This document shows positions 63,701-64,000 of a stretch of DNA of 64,000 nucleotides, piece by piece. The stretch's first letter is position 1. Every line of letters begins with the position of its first letter. Position numbers and translations under genes: made by a program. The stretch lies in the NCBI RefSeq assembly GCF_964355755.1, contig NC_092680.1, positions 6,675,001 to 6,739,000 of the forward strand, read 5' to 3'. This stretch comes from Antedon mediterranea. Taxonomy: Eukaryota; Echinodermata; Crinoidea; Comatulida; Antedonidae. A model generated the notes under the pieces. The model saw only the letters and a program-made list of their open reading frames with translations. It was not told the DNA's origin and searched no databases.

Positions 63701-64000
63701 TAACCATCAAAATCCTGATGGTAACGGGCTATAAGTAAATGTTAAAAATGGAAAAAATATATAGATTTATCCAATGAAAAAAGTATGTAAAATACAAACT
63801 TTTTGTAATTTTTATAATATATTTTTTTGTGGAAAAACGACTAATCCTATTTCGTTTTAATCACTATATTTCATTTGGGATAATTTGCAAGTTTACTATC
63901 AAGACACAAACTTACCCAAGTCTCCAAGATAAATAAGGCATCGATGACATGCTTTCTCAGCCCATTGTTTTGCCTTTTCACTTGGTTTCTCAGTGGCTTC
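3540..64000 (-). CDS. SMG5: SMG5, nonsense-mediated mRNA decay factor (15 exons, 5' part beyond window)
   Basis: Whole-gene entry; exons are listed separately. SMG5 is a cytoplasmic EST1-family protein. With SMG7 it binds phosphorylated UPF1 and helps bring in decay and dephosphorylation (family knowledge). The 15 exons join in phase into 862 residues and a TGA stop at 3540-3542. Order along the product: EST1-type helical region (about residues 1-270), acidic Ser-rich linker (270-480), conserved central region (480-660), a short helix rich in Arg and Gln, then the PIN domain (about 702-862). Diagnostic strings match the SMG5 family: CHRCLIYLGDL, MPHNQLGTLAG, AAIAFTLALFSHLLNHVN, LVKQLASSARFIVVIP and DSSGMVTILTS. 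The PIN domain keeps one Asp (VPD, residue 708) but lacks the acidic pair of active SMG6, as in other SMG5 proteins, so it is probably catalytically dead. The missing N-terminal end (14-3-3-like part) lies past 64000. No frameshift or stop was seen. Confidence 0.95.
3751..5091 (-). other. SMG5 introns around the 4037-4117 exon
   Basis: Intron of 286 nt (3751-4036) and intron of 974 nt (4118-5091). Both are AT-rich, with no repeat or ORF that I can support. Confidence 0.7.
4037..4117 (-). CDS. SMG5: SMG5 exon, basic loop of PIN domain
   Basis: 81 nt. It reads YLRAQKENEVVKSVKRKKTK and then NEDKRVW, a lysine-rich insertion that replaces the region where SMG6 carries its catalytic loop. Vertebrate SMG5 has the similar IRCQKEVGKSFERHKLKRQDADAW. 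Acceptor TTTGTAG and donor GTAATA; the Trp codon is split across the junction. Confidence 0.92.
5092..5182 (-). CDS. SMG5: SMG5 exon, PIN domain
   Basis: 91 nt (2 + 29 codons + 2). It encodes VIDTLDMSKKTQQGARDTIK and YLEREFHKGNR. The family string is VIDGLDLLKKEHPGARDGIRYLEAEFKKGNRY. Acceptor TTTTAG and donor GTTCGT; the split Arg codon joins the next exon's TAC CTG. Confidence 0.95.
7728..7892 (+). pseudogene. LINE 3'-end remnant (endonuclease-RT C-terminal tail)
   Basis: The plus-strand frame encodes WTPRTGTQGRGRPKKRWRDD, then IVAFAGVSWMRAAQDRK and LGEAFTL*WAKNG. The pattern GRP-RWRDDI, AQDR and LGEAF-QW is the stock C-terminal tail of RTE/Jockey-like retrotransposon reverse transcriptases in animal genomes (recognised from the family). 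A TAG at 7872-7874 replaces the residue before the Trp. Nothing of the polymerase domain lies upstream, so this is a 5'-truncated dead copy. Confidence 0.7.
8025..8132. repeat. 54-bp tandem duplication
   Basis: Two adjacent near-identical 54-bp units, each beginning GAAATTGAGAATGG and ending AATAGGCATT. One difference is seen (CATGCTAC versus CATACTAC). Recent local duplication within an intron. Confidence 0.85.
9134..9287 (-). CDS. SMG5: SMG5 exon, start of PIN domain
   Basis: 154 nt (51 codons + 1). It begins TEVQQLEGSIQPSEGSLSPY, then IVPDAETLTNHLNLVKQLA and SARFIVVIPKA. This is the first beta-alpha-beta unit of the PIN fold; the Asp of VPD is the position of the first metal-binding Asp in active PIN nucleases. 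The donor GTAATG splits a Val codon completed by the next exon. Confidence 0.95.
10562..10632 (+). pseudogene. tRNA-like pseudogene (anticodon ATC)
   Basis: The ends GTTTCAG and CTGGAGC pair over seven positions, with two G-U pairs. An A-box (TGGTCTAATGGTAGGA) follows. The anticodon stem TCTGC/GCAGA encloses ATATCAA, giving anticodon ATC (Asp codon GAT, normally read by GTC). The T arm is damaged: a six-base loop TCGATT and one mismatch. An extra base precedes the anticodon stem. No CCA-like tail or poly-A was noted. It could also be the head of a decayed SINE. Confidence 0.55.
11482..11509. repeat. AATC microsatellite
   Basis: About six tandem AATC units within AT-rich intron sequence. Confidence 0.9.
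12308..12415. repeat. dispersed repeat, copy A
   Basis: GTTTGCATGGCGAAATCAAA and TGTTGATATAAAGTCTGCGG, then CACCACATA and AGTTCTGAAAA, recur at 23484-23560 with few changes. The first 14 bases also occur at 39738-39751. The family is not identified. Confidence 0.65.
13274..13822. mobile_element. Harbinger-like element (inner)
   Basis: The left end GTACCCGTTTCTGCTGCCAA and the right end ending AGCAGAAACGGGGTAC are near-perfect inverted repeats, each followed or preceded by the TACCGTAT motif of the host element. It encloses a Myb/SANT-like reading frame (13404-13694). Confidence 0.65.
13404..13694 (+). pseudogene. Harbinger Myb/SANT-like protein remnant
   Basis: It starts ATG TGG AGC (MWSEDVTVLLN), meets an in-frame TAA at 13455-13457, and continues in the same frame with NKRDNHIYKDISKKIKQEYG, IDLSPKQVNSKLKSLRKQYN and INCPHYDVFCAL to TGA at 13692-13694. 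Spacing and motifs (initial Trp, W-P before helix 2, QV-K-L-LR-Y helix) fit the Myb/SANT DNA-binding partner protein encoded by PIF/Harbinger transposons (family knowledge). The internal stop makes it a pseudogene. No DDE transposase gene accompanies it. Confidence 0.65.
13930..14024. repeat. small MITE with GGG(T)ATGTTCAGACT ends
   Basis: It begins AGGGATGTTCAGACTTACAG and ends GAGTCTGAACATACCC, an inverted pair about 95 bp apart. A related left end, GGGTATGTTCAGACTC, occurs at about 35605. Confidence 0.6.
16608..16631 (+). repeat. G/T-rich tract
   Basis: A run of ten or more G followed by TGGTGGTGGGGGTG, directly after an A run. Four G blocks in 24 bases could form a quadruplex (inference). 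Confidence 0.7.
19811..19870 (-). CDS. SMG5: SMG5 exon, 20-codon Arg-rich helix before PIN
   Basis: A 60-nt exon isolated between a 26.5-kb and a 10.5-kb intron. It encodes AEEETRRNQLMRDMAQLRLQ, which is almost the same as human AQEEARRNRLMRDMAQLRLQ, so identification is secure despite its size. Acceptor CTTCCAG and donor GTAAAT. It is too short for a simple ORF search and is found by homology and phase. It probably forms a helix leading into the PIN domain. Confidence 0.94.
19918..20085. repeat. dispersed GGGGACACTTT repeat
   Basis: Carries CCCTCTTTTGGGACAT, ACCCCTACTATAAGAGGGAC and CAACCCCTATTCAAGGGGAC. Similar phrases occur at 25240-25385 and 34525-34735. All share a CCCTATTAAGGGGACACTTT-like theme with degenerate inverted symmetry. 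Borders are uncertain. Confidence 0.45.
20661..20824. mobile_element. hairpin MITE-A, copy 1
   Basis: Flanked by TAAAGC and GCTTTA. The left arm has TCAAAGTTTATGTGACAAAA and TGATGTGCCCATATATGG; the right arm reads CACATCACACTTTTTTGTCA, then AACTAGTTTGATAGTGTA. The two arms are inverted copies around a short centre. Five more copies lie in the window. TA may be the target duplication. Confidence 0.8.
22057..22898. mobile_element. non-autonomous DNA transposon with TA target and 28-bp inverted ends
   Basis: It starts CCGTATATTTCGGTGTATAA with GTCGCAC next, and the reverse complement closes it (GTGCGACTTATACACCGAAA, then TATACGG). TA lies on both sides (22055-22056 and 22899-22900), as for Tc1/mariner/pogo-type insertion. 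An inner part repeats the GTGTATAAGACGCACC phrase near both ends. The interior has CpG-rich sequence but no supported ORF. Confidence 0.8.
23484..23700. repeat. dispersed repeat, copy B
   Basis: The first 77 bases match copy A at 12308-12415. Beyond that lies GAGTTTCTCGACGTTTCGAT and a CpG-containing stretch. Phrases like GACGTTTCGA are frequent near Penelope-like retroelement ends, but I cannot confirm that assignment. Confidence 0.5.
25240..25385. repeat. dispersed GGGGACACTTT repeat
   Basis: Opens AAATGGGGACACTTTTAGGA and closes AGTGTCCCTTAATAGGGATG, an imperfect inverted pair. Related to 19918-20085 and 34525-34735. Degraded fragments occur near 25800 and 26290-26370. Confidence 0.5.
28258..28271. 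repeat. AG microsatellite
   Basis: About seven AG units in intron sequence. Confidence 0.8.
28444..28493. repeat. P-type footprint: 36-bp palindrome with 7-bp repeats ATCAGAG
   Basis: ATCAGAG at 28444-28450 and 28487-28493 exactly flank a 36-bp imperfect palindrome. It begins CATGGAGTAATAATTATT and ends AATTATTACTCTATG. It has the same CATGGAG terminus and the same 7-bp duplication as the 3.1-kb element at 49249, but a different inner sequence, so it would come from a sister family. About 17-18 bases of each end remain. Confidence 0.7.
29039..29172. mobile_element. hairpin MITE-A, copy 2
   Basis: Left end TAAAGCTCGGTCTACACTAT, then ATGTGCCCAAATATGGTAGT; right part TGTCACATAAGG, TTTAATAGTGTAGACAAGGC. 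Internally shorter than copy 6. Confidence 0.8.
32812..32849. repeat. P-type footprint: 24-bp palindrome with 7-bp repeats CTGCAAC
   Basis: CTGCAAC at 32812-32818 and 32843-32849 flank a 24-bp insert beginning CATGGTGGTATTTTT and ending ACCTCCATA. Ends and inner GGTA match the P-like element at 49249-52388 with one change on each side. The duplication extends to eight bases if the preceding A is counted. Confidence 0.7.
34063..34357 (+). repeat. 5S rRNA-derived SINE, copy 1
   Basis: It begins within 5S rRNA: CCGAAGTTAAGCGACGTTGG, then GGATGGGAGACC and CTGGGAATAACGGGTGCTGTA, the internal promoter half (A box and C box region) of 5S genes. A body follows with GGGGTCCCGTTAGGCATTTG, CTTATGGCAGCC and GTGCTTTAAACAGTCCTGGC, shared with copy 2 at 48344. 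The first ~45 bases of 5S are absent. The end is AT-rich (AAATAAAATAAAAAA). This is the SINE3 type of short retroelement. Confidence 0.85.
34525..34735. repeat. dispersed GGGGACACTTT repeat
   Basis: Phrases AACCCCTATTTAGTGGACAC (approximately), AACCCCTATTAAGGCGACAC and AACCCCTGCTAGAGGACACC recur at about 70-bp spacing. It resembles the repeats at 19918 and 25240. Possibly a tandem array of a short unit inside a decayed MITE. Confidence 0.5.
35603..35722. repeat. small MITE end pair hosting a P-type footprint
   Basis: The left end GGGTATGTTCAGACTCACTG matches the right end of the MITE at 13930-14024. The right arm GTGTCTGAA is interrupted by the 31-bp palindrome at 35672-35702. Confidence 0.5.
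35665..35709. repeat. P-type footprint: 31-bp palindrome with 7-bp repeats GTCTGAA
   Basis: GTCTGAA at 35665-35671 and 35703-35709 flank a 31-bp palindrome starting CATTGAGTAAAGAATA and ending TTCTTTACTCCATG. It has the CATGGAG-type terminus with a third inner sequence. It lies in the right arm of a small MITE, so a host-repeat explanation must be weighed. Confidence 0.6.
37104..37127. repeat. TAAGA microsatellite
   Basis: About five TAAGA (AAGAT) units in the large SMG5 intron. Confidence 0.9.
38315..38738. mobile_element. Harbinger-like foldback element B
   Basis: Ends GGTCTGTTTCTGCTGC and GAAGCAGAAACAGGCCC. The interior carries copies of AACCGGTTA/TAACCGTTA-like motifs and an extra inner end, CCCGTTTCTGCTCTC, at about 38655. 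Same terminal family as 13088-13904 and 40944-41715 but a different core motif. Confidence 0.65.
40944..41715. mobile_element. Harbinger-like foldback element C
   Basis: Left end GGGTCTGTTTCTGCTGG, preceded by TAA; right end GCAGAAACAGGCCC. Near both ends lie AATAATCGATATC and repeated AATCGGTTATT/AATAATTGGTTA motifs. Another inner end (TTTCTGCTGCCCAA) occurs at about 41638. It includes CpG-bearing sequence at 41260-41480 with no supported ORF. Confidence 0.65.
43051..43090. repeat. TGTTTTTGCTGC end fragment
   Basis: CGTCCTGTTTTTGCTGCGAA, followed by AAAATAACTGG, resembles the left end of element B/C. No matching right end was found before or after the minisatellite, so this is a truncated copy. 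Confidence 0.45.
43137..44110. repeat. polypurine G/A minisatellite, 123-bp higher-order unit
   Basis: About 970 bp with almost only purines on the plus strand. It is built of GGGAGGGAGAAAAGGAAAA-type units. In the right third a 123-bp unit recurs: GGGAGAAGGG lies at 43748, 43871 and 43994. The long open frames on both strands (341 and 365 codons, Arg/Glu/Lys/Gly or Phe/Pro/Ser/Leu only) follow from composition and are not genes. Such tracts can form triplex or quadruplex DNA (inference). Confidence 0.9.
44469..44501. repeat. possible P-type footprint (CTATTAA/CTATAAA)
   Basis: CATGGAGGAATTACTCCTC at 44476-44494 is bordered by CTATTAA and CTATAAA (one mismatch). The left terminus is intact and the right one lacks its last CATG. 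Weaker than the other examples. Confidence 0.35.
45268..45403. mobile_element. hairpin MITE-A, copy 3
   Basis: ACCTTGTCTACACTTTCAAA, then CTAGTTTGACAG on the left; GGAGTGTAGACAGAGCGT on the right. Includes TATGCCCAAATATGG and CATATATGGGTACATCA. More diverged than the other copies. Confidence 0.7.
46405..46584 (-). CDS. SMG5: SMG5 exon, central conserved region
   Basis: Exactly 60 codons, phase 0 at both ends. It starts VLIRVACLRQFGHSLSKVRG, has a variable middle (FLAPSQSASGEVGQ), and ends RIQAQKKM. Human SMG5 has VVRICCIRSFGHFIARLQG here. The donor GTAAGT is an exact consensus. The next coding exon lies 26.5 kb away, and the join M|AEEETRRN matches the family string MAQEEARRN without a gap, so no exon is missed in that intron. 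Confidence 0.94.
46585..46937 (-). other. SMG5 intron, 353 nt
   Basis: Most of its left half is MITE-A copy 4. The remainder is AT-rich without other signals. Confidence 0.7.
46628..46732. mobile_element. hairpin MITE-A, copy 4 (short form)
   Basis: A 105-bp version: TAAAGCTCTGTCTACATTAT to TTTGATAGTGTAGACAGAGC. It keeps both ends and has lost most of the right arm's inner part. It sits about 45 bp from an SMG5 splice acceptor. Confidence 0.8.
46938..47116 (-). CDS. SMG5: SMG5 exon, central conserved region
   Basis: 179 nt (2 + 59 codons). It begins by completing an Asp codon (CEP-D-TCRAPVETII), passes through EDIMVWKIPPLRDVQKWMKF and ends CLSCHEE. The family counterpart is EDMALRNLPPLRAAHRRF. 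The donor GTAAAA follows GAGGAG at phase 0, so reading through into the intron would add only a short false tail. Confidence 0.92.
48344..48605 (+). repeat. 5S rRNA-derived SINE, copy 2
   Basis: TCACCAAAGTTAAGCAACGT, then TGGGCCCAGTTAGAG and GGGAGACCATCTGGGAA correspond to the promoter half of 5S rRNA. The body (GAGCTGGGGTCC, TTAGGCATTTGAAA, GACTCTTATGGCAGCC, GCTTTAAACAGTCCTGGC) matches copy 1 at 34063 closely, with small deletions. Confidence 0.85.
49210..49248. repeat. P-type footprint abutting the intact element (GTAAAAC repeats)
   Basis: GTAAAAC at 49210-49216 and 49242-49248 flank a 25-bp palindrome, CATGGAGGTA then TTTTATACCTCCATG. The second GTAAAAC is also the left target duplication of the 3.1-kb element starting 49249. 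The palindrome equals 10 bases of one terminus plus 15 of the other. Confidence 0.8.
49310..49480 (+). promoter_or_regulatory. probable promoter/5' leader of the P-like transposase gene
   Basis: A locally GC- and CpG-rich patch just inside the left terminus, with GCTGATTGGCTCG (inverted CCAAT box), in otherwise AT-rich DNA. A possible donor, ACC|GTAAGT, lies at about 49618-49625. The position matches the promoter-side end of the transposase gene. Confidence 0.4.
50073..50261 (+). pseudogene. P-type transposase C-terminal remnant
   Basis: The frame after an in-frame TAA (50070-50072) encodes LQKELLATDGVDYVLSEKLN, then QDPLEEYFSKQRGCGGRNEN, PTVHQFQHNALTLYKLQEPE and V, to TAA at 50259-50261. 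The block L-QDPLE-F--R---G---NPT--QF is the conserved tail of P/THAP9-type transposases (family knowledge). No THAP zinc finger or RNase-H core is found upstream within the element, so the gene is an internal-deletion product and cannot act alone. AATAAA follows at 50351-50356. Confidence 0.75.
50457..51473 (-). pseudogene. element-borne PHD-protein gene, exon 2 (broken)
   Basis: Acceptor AG at 51474-51475. It encodes AKKKPIKWKSQYLLENALAD, then after a frame change near 51385-51405 FLEDPMLQLNPKMATAINNA, LRYMAGYIPHKLLRF, an in-frame TAG (50943-50945), and in the same frame SFLDYSKDWITKINRGGLFQ, a WLECEV helix and the C-terminus KPLRKKLKNND. The pattern AGYI-KL, W---I-RGGL, and a Lys-rich end recalls proteins scattered through invertebrate genomes, usually unnamed. 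The YMAGYI-KL block also resembles the far C-terminus of P transposases, but this gene lies on the opposite strand. One frameshift and one stop make it inactive here. Confidence 0.65.
51771..51804. repeat. P-type footprint in the intron of the element's own PHD gene
   Basis: TTAATAC at 51771-51777 and 51798-51804 flank the perfect 20-bp palindrome CATGGAGGTATACCTCCATG, ten bases from each end of the same transposon family. It begins a few bases past the splice donor of exon 1. Confidence 0.8.
51809..52093 (-). pseudogene. element-borne PHD-finger gene, exon 1
   Basis: It starts ATG at 52093 (MEFDELLTKELLAEFEEINT) with an acidic N-terminus, then a PHD-type zinc finger: ICIC-C (residues 31-35), C44-x4-C49, RWFH55-x2-C58 and W69-K-C71. 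The eighth ligand after WKC is missing. A one-base loss at about 51878-51883 would explain this, since the only frame in phase with exon 2 differs from the finger's frame. Donor AAG|GTGAGT at 51807-51808. In other proteins this finger type binds histone H3 tails; here its role is unknown. Confidence 0.65.
52142..52320 (-). promoter_or_regulatory. probable promoter of the minus-strand PHD gene
   Basis: A CpG-rich patch (GCCGGCCGCGCGCGCTAGC and nearby) between the PHD start codon and the right terminus. It contrasts sharply with the AT-rich surroundings. No TATA box was identified with confidence. Confidence 0.4.
53174..53191 (+). repeat. poly-G run of 18
   Basis: An uninterrupted run of 18 G. 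It could be quadruplex-forming, and its exact length is prone to sequencing error. Confidence 0.85.
54440..54598. mobile_element. hairpin MITE-A, copy 5
   Basis: AACTATCAAACTTTATATGA and TGTGATGTGCCCATATATGG on the left; GCACATCACACTTTTTTGGT, then TTTGATAGTGTAGACAGAAT on the right. The centre has CACTACCATATTTGGACACA twice in tandem form. Confidence 0.8.
56412..58210. mobile_element. 1.8-kb element with 28-bp inverted ends, unclassified
   Basis: TACAGTACTGACTACAAATC, then ATGTACCA at 56412-56439; the reverse complement with three changes is at 58183-58210. The interior has CpG-bearing patches and a diverged direct repeat. GGGAAATGGTAAAAACTTGT at about 57373 and GGGAATGGTAAAATCTTTAT at about 57570 are each followed some 80 bp later by CAACGTGGT. 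No coding frame was recognised and target duplications are unclear. Confidence 0.55.
57887..57922. repeat. P-type footprint: 22-bp palindrome with near 7-bp repeats ATTGCAT/ATTGCAG
   Basis: The insert at 57894-57915 begins CATGGAGGTTTTT and ends ACCTTCATT, flanked by ATTGCAT and ATTGCAG (six of seven identical). It lies inside the 56412-58210 element. Older than the other footprints, judging by its changes. Confidence 0.55.
58599..58674 (-). CDS. SMG5: SMG5 exon, LWARLALLLNQLP
   Basis: 76 nt (25 codons + 1). It reads SSHTLWARLALLLNQLPREK and ends CEP. This aligns with SQSLWNRLSVLLNLLP of vertebrate SMG5. The acceptor contains two overlapping AG choices (ATTAG|AG); only the upstream one at 58675-58676 keeps the phase set by the exon before. 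The donor GTATGT opens an 11.5-kb intron that holds the P-like transposon. Confidence 0.92.
58787..58972 (-). repeat. tRNA-derived SINE, copy 2
   Basis: Minus strand: head GTGGCTTGGTGGTTATGATG (A-box region), a degenerate B-box, CACATGTCAGGATTTTTTCT, then ACTCCCAAAGACGTG and a tail with poly-A. It is related to 61637-61812 (shared TTTGGGAGTGGA on the plus strand) and to 2095-2275 (CCTGACATGTGA). It fills much of the 493-nt intron 58675-59167. Confidence 0.65.
59168..59289 (-). CDS. SMG5: SMG5 exon, central conserved region
   Basis: 122 nt: two bases of a split Asp codon plus 40 codons, ending at phase 0. It reads KEDSVQKLISVLANEELLPI and then VKLFCDWLRGHSDIITTTAQ. The vertebrate equivalent is LLPAVKVFLDWLRTNPDLI followed by CAQ. 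Acceptor GTTAG and donor GTAATA are in place. Confidence 0.94.
59570..60196 (-). CDS. SMG5: SMG5 exon, acidic Ser-rich linker
   Basis: The longest exon (627 nt, 208 full codons), encoding low-complexity, probably disordered sequence. It has an acidic start (DEDDEDDE), a Pro/Ser/Thr patch, a basic RRRRARS cluster, SDLS-like acidic Ser repeats (DLSEGELSISSQSDFSTSDG), and then a more conserved patch with PATIAQNLKDLSSQLFSQNP and RLAPSFEAYEN. The SQ and SP/TP sites suggest phosphorylation (inference). Human SMG5 has the same arrangement, including SDLSEG and RLAPTF. Length varies between species in this linker. Confidence 0.93.
60197..60620 (-). other. SMG5 intron, 424 nt
   Basis: AT-rich; no repeat, ORF or site seen beyond its splice signals. 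The neighbouring 280-nt intron 59290-59569 is equally plain. Confidence 0.7.
60621..60770 (-). CDS. SMG5: SMG5 exon, AFTLALFSHLLNHVN block
   Basis: 150 nt (2 + 49 codons + 1). It encodes SKHVSAAIAFTLALFSHLLN, then HVNMRIQGALYDV and a Ser/Pro-rich start of the linker. The AAIAFTLALFSHL-NHVN-R block is almost unchanged in human SMG5 and gives the firmest single-exon identification. Acceptor ATCTAG and donor GTAACT are in phase with both neighbours. Confidence 0.95.
60771..61818 (-). other. SMG5 intron, 1,048 nt
   Basis: AT-rich, with a tRNA-derived SINE in its right fifth (61637-61812). Nothing else was recognised. Confidence 0.7.
61637..61812 (-). repeat. tRNA-derived SINE, copy 3 (best preserved)
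   Basis: Minus strand: GGAGTTTAGCTTAGTGGTTA carries a good A-box (TAGCTTAGTGG). About 40 bases on, GAGTTCAAATCC is a good B-box. The body includes ACTCCCAAAAACTTG and TTGTGAATAGGATTGCCACC, and the tail is TTATGGTTATCTTTAGCAAC followed by TTGCC. The pol III promoter boxes are intact. It ends about 10 bases from an SMG5 donor. Confidence 0.75.
61819..62096 (-). CDS. SMG5: SMG5 exon, EST1 helical region
   Basis: 278 nt = one base, 92 codons and one base. It reads PKDIKHLLIKFLRLQDLLQP, then AELSNLCQAVLHDFNLCMYY and a helical stretch ending MTIYKLQKAG. Family equivalents are KDIKRLLVNFMYLQSLLQP and LCQSVLEDFNLCLFY. Acceptor TTTCAG and donor GTAACA border it. A tRNA-type SINE lies in the intron directly downstream (61637-61812), ending within about 10 bases of the donor. 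Confidence 0.94.
62406..62531 (-). CDS. SMG5: SMG5 exon, EST1 helical region
   Basis: 126 nt, phases 2 in and 2 out. It encodes MLADIPFEGASDNLAKIFQR, then a basic stretch (NRKKF) and DLPPDIQ. PFEGA-NL corresponds to SFEGAYGNL of vertebrate SMG5, after which EST1-family helices continue. Acceptor (ATAG) and donor (GTAAAC) are clear, and the Arg codon split at the 3' end joins the next exon in frame. Confidence 0.92.
62643..62810. mobile_element. hairpin MITE-A, copy 6 (best preserved)
   Basis: TAAAGCTCTGTCTACACTAT, CAAACTAGTTTGACAAAAAA and GTGTGATGTGCCCAAATATG on the left; CCATATATGGGCACATCACA, then GTCACATAAAGTTTGATAGT and GTAGACAGAG on the right. The inner phrase AATATGGTAGTGATATGCCC begins a short tandem duplication. 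No ORF. Confidence 0.85.
62893..63077. mobile_element. TTAA-flanked foldback MITE
   Basis: TTAA at both ends (62893-62896 and 63074-63077). The inner ends GCGTGGTTCCCACTAG and CTAGTGGGAACCAAGC are inverted. Subterminal GACGTAACGCAACGCAAG and CTTGCGTTGCGTTTACGTC are also inverted. CAATCACAAGCGA and TCGCTTGTCATTGG add a third inverted layer. TTAA targets are used by piggyBac and Kolobok; which one applies is not clear. Confidence 0.75.
63560..63728 (-). CDS. SMG5: SMG5 exon, EST1 helical region
   Basis: 169 nt, flanked by AG acceptor and GT donor. It starts inside an Ala codon and ends with TG of a Cys codon completed by the next exon. It encodes ARYHQDFDGYRSQVLAQRYY, then YNPDVGMPHNQLGTLAG and a segment ending HYIR. 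The GMP-NQLGTLAG motif is a hallmark of EST1/SMG5/SMG7 proteins (TPR-like helices), and the order matches human SMG5. Confidence 0.93.
63916..64000 (-). CDS. SMG5: SMG5 exon (partial at window edge)
   Basis: First SMG5 exon visible; its 5' end lies beyond the window. It encodes 28 full codons ending ACHRCLIYLGDL plus one base. The family has the nearly identical string MACHRCLVYLGDL in the 14-3-3-like/TPR region that helps bind phospho-UPF1. A GT donor follows immediately (AC at 63914-63915 on the plus strand). The last base joins the CC of the next exon to make Ala. Confidence 0.9.

Noticed and set aside
1-64000. CRISPR arrays, operons, bacterial genes or an intact retroviral provirus
   Set aside because: None seen. 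Introns, SINEs and MITEs show a eukaryotic nuclear genome, and no long terminal repeats or gag-pol frame were found.

Overview
The window is AT-rich animal DNA: very long introns, GT-AG splice sites and many short transposon fragments. It carries most of one gene, SMG5, a nonsense-mediated mRNA decay (NMD) factor, on the minus strand. The proteins read as invertebrate. The decayed P-like, Harbinger-like, 5S-SINE and tRNA-SINE repeats would suit a marine invertebrate such as an echinoderm, but nothing here fixes the species.

Layout. Fifteen SMG5 coding exons run from the right edge (63916-64000, cut by the window end) to the stop codon at 3540-3542. Every junction has GT-AG borders and matching phase. 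Together they give 862 residues, equivalent to about residue 150 to the end of the human protein. Exons cluster at 58.6-64 kb (EST1-type helical region and acidic linker), at 46.4-47.1 kb (conserved region before the PIN domain), then 19.8 kb (one 20-codon exon), 9.1 kb and 3.5-5.2 kb (PIN domain). Introns reach 26.5 kb and 11.5 kb. No second host gene was recognised. Positions 1-3539 are 3' UTR and downstream flank.

Mobile DNA. The most striking item is a 3,140-bp P-like DNA transposon at 49249-52388. It has perfect 36-bp terminal inverted repeats (TIRs) beginning CATGGAGG and 7-bp target duplications (GTAAAAC). It carries the end of a P-type transposase on the plus strand and a decayed PHD-finger gene facing it on the minus strand. 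Across the window at least five, perhaps eight, tiny palindromes of the form CATGGAG...CTCCATG sit between 7-bp direct repeats. They look like P-type excision footprints, and one abuts the element itself.

Other repeats are: six copies of a hairpin MITE (TCTACACTATCAAACT ends), three Harbinger-like elements with TGTTTCTGCTG ends (one nested, with a Myb/SANT remnant), a TA-flanked 842-bp element, a TTAA-flanked foldback, a 1.8-kb inverted-repeat element, two 5S-rRNA-derived SINEs, three tRNA-derived SINEs, a LINE 3'-end remnant, a tRNA-like pseudogene and a 1-kb polypurine minisatellite with a 123-bp higher-order period.
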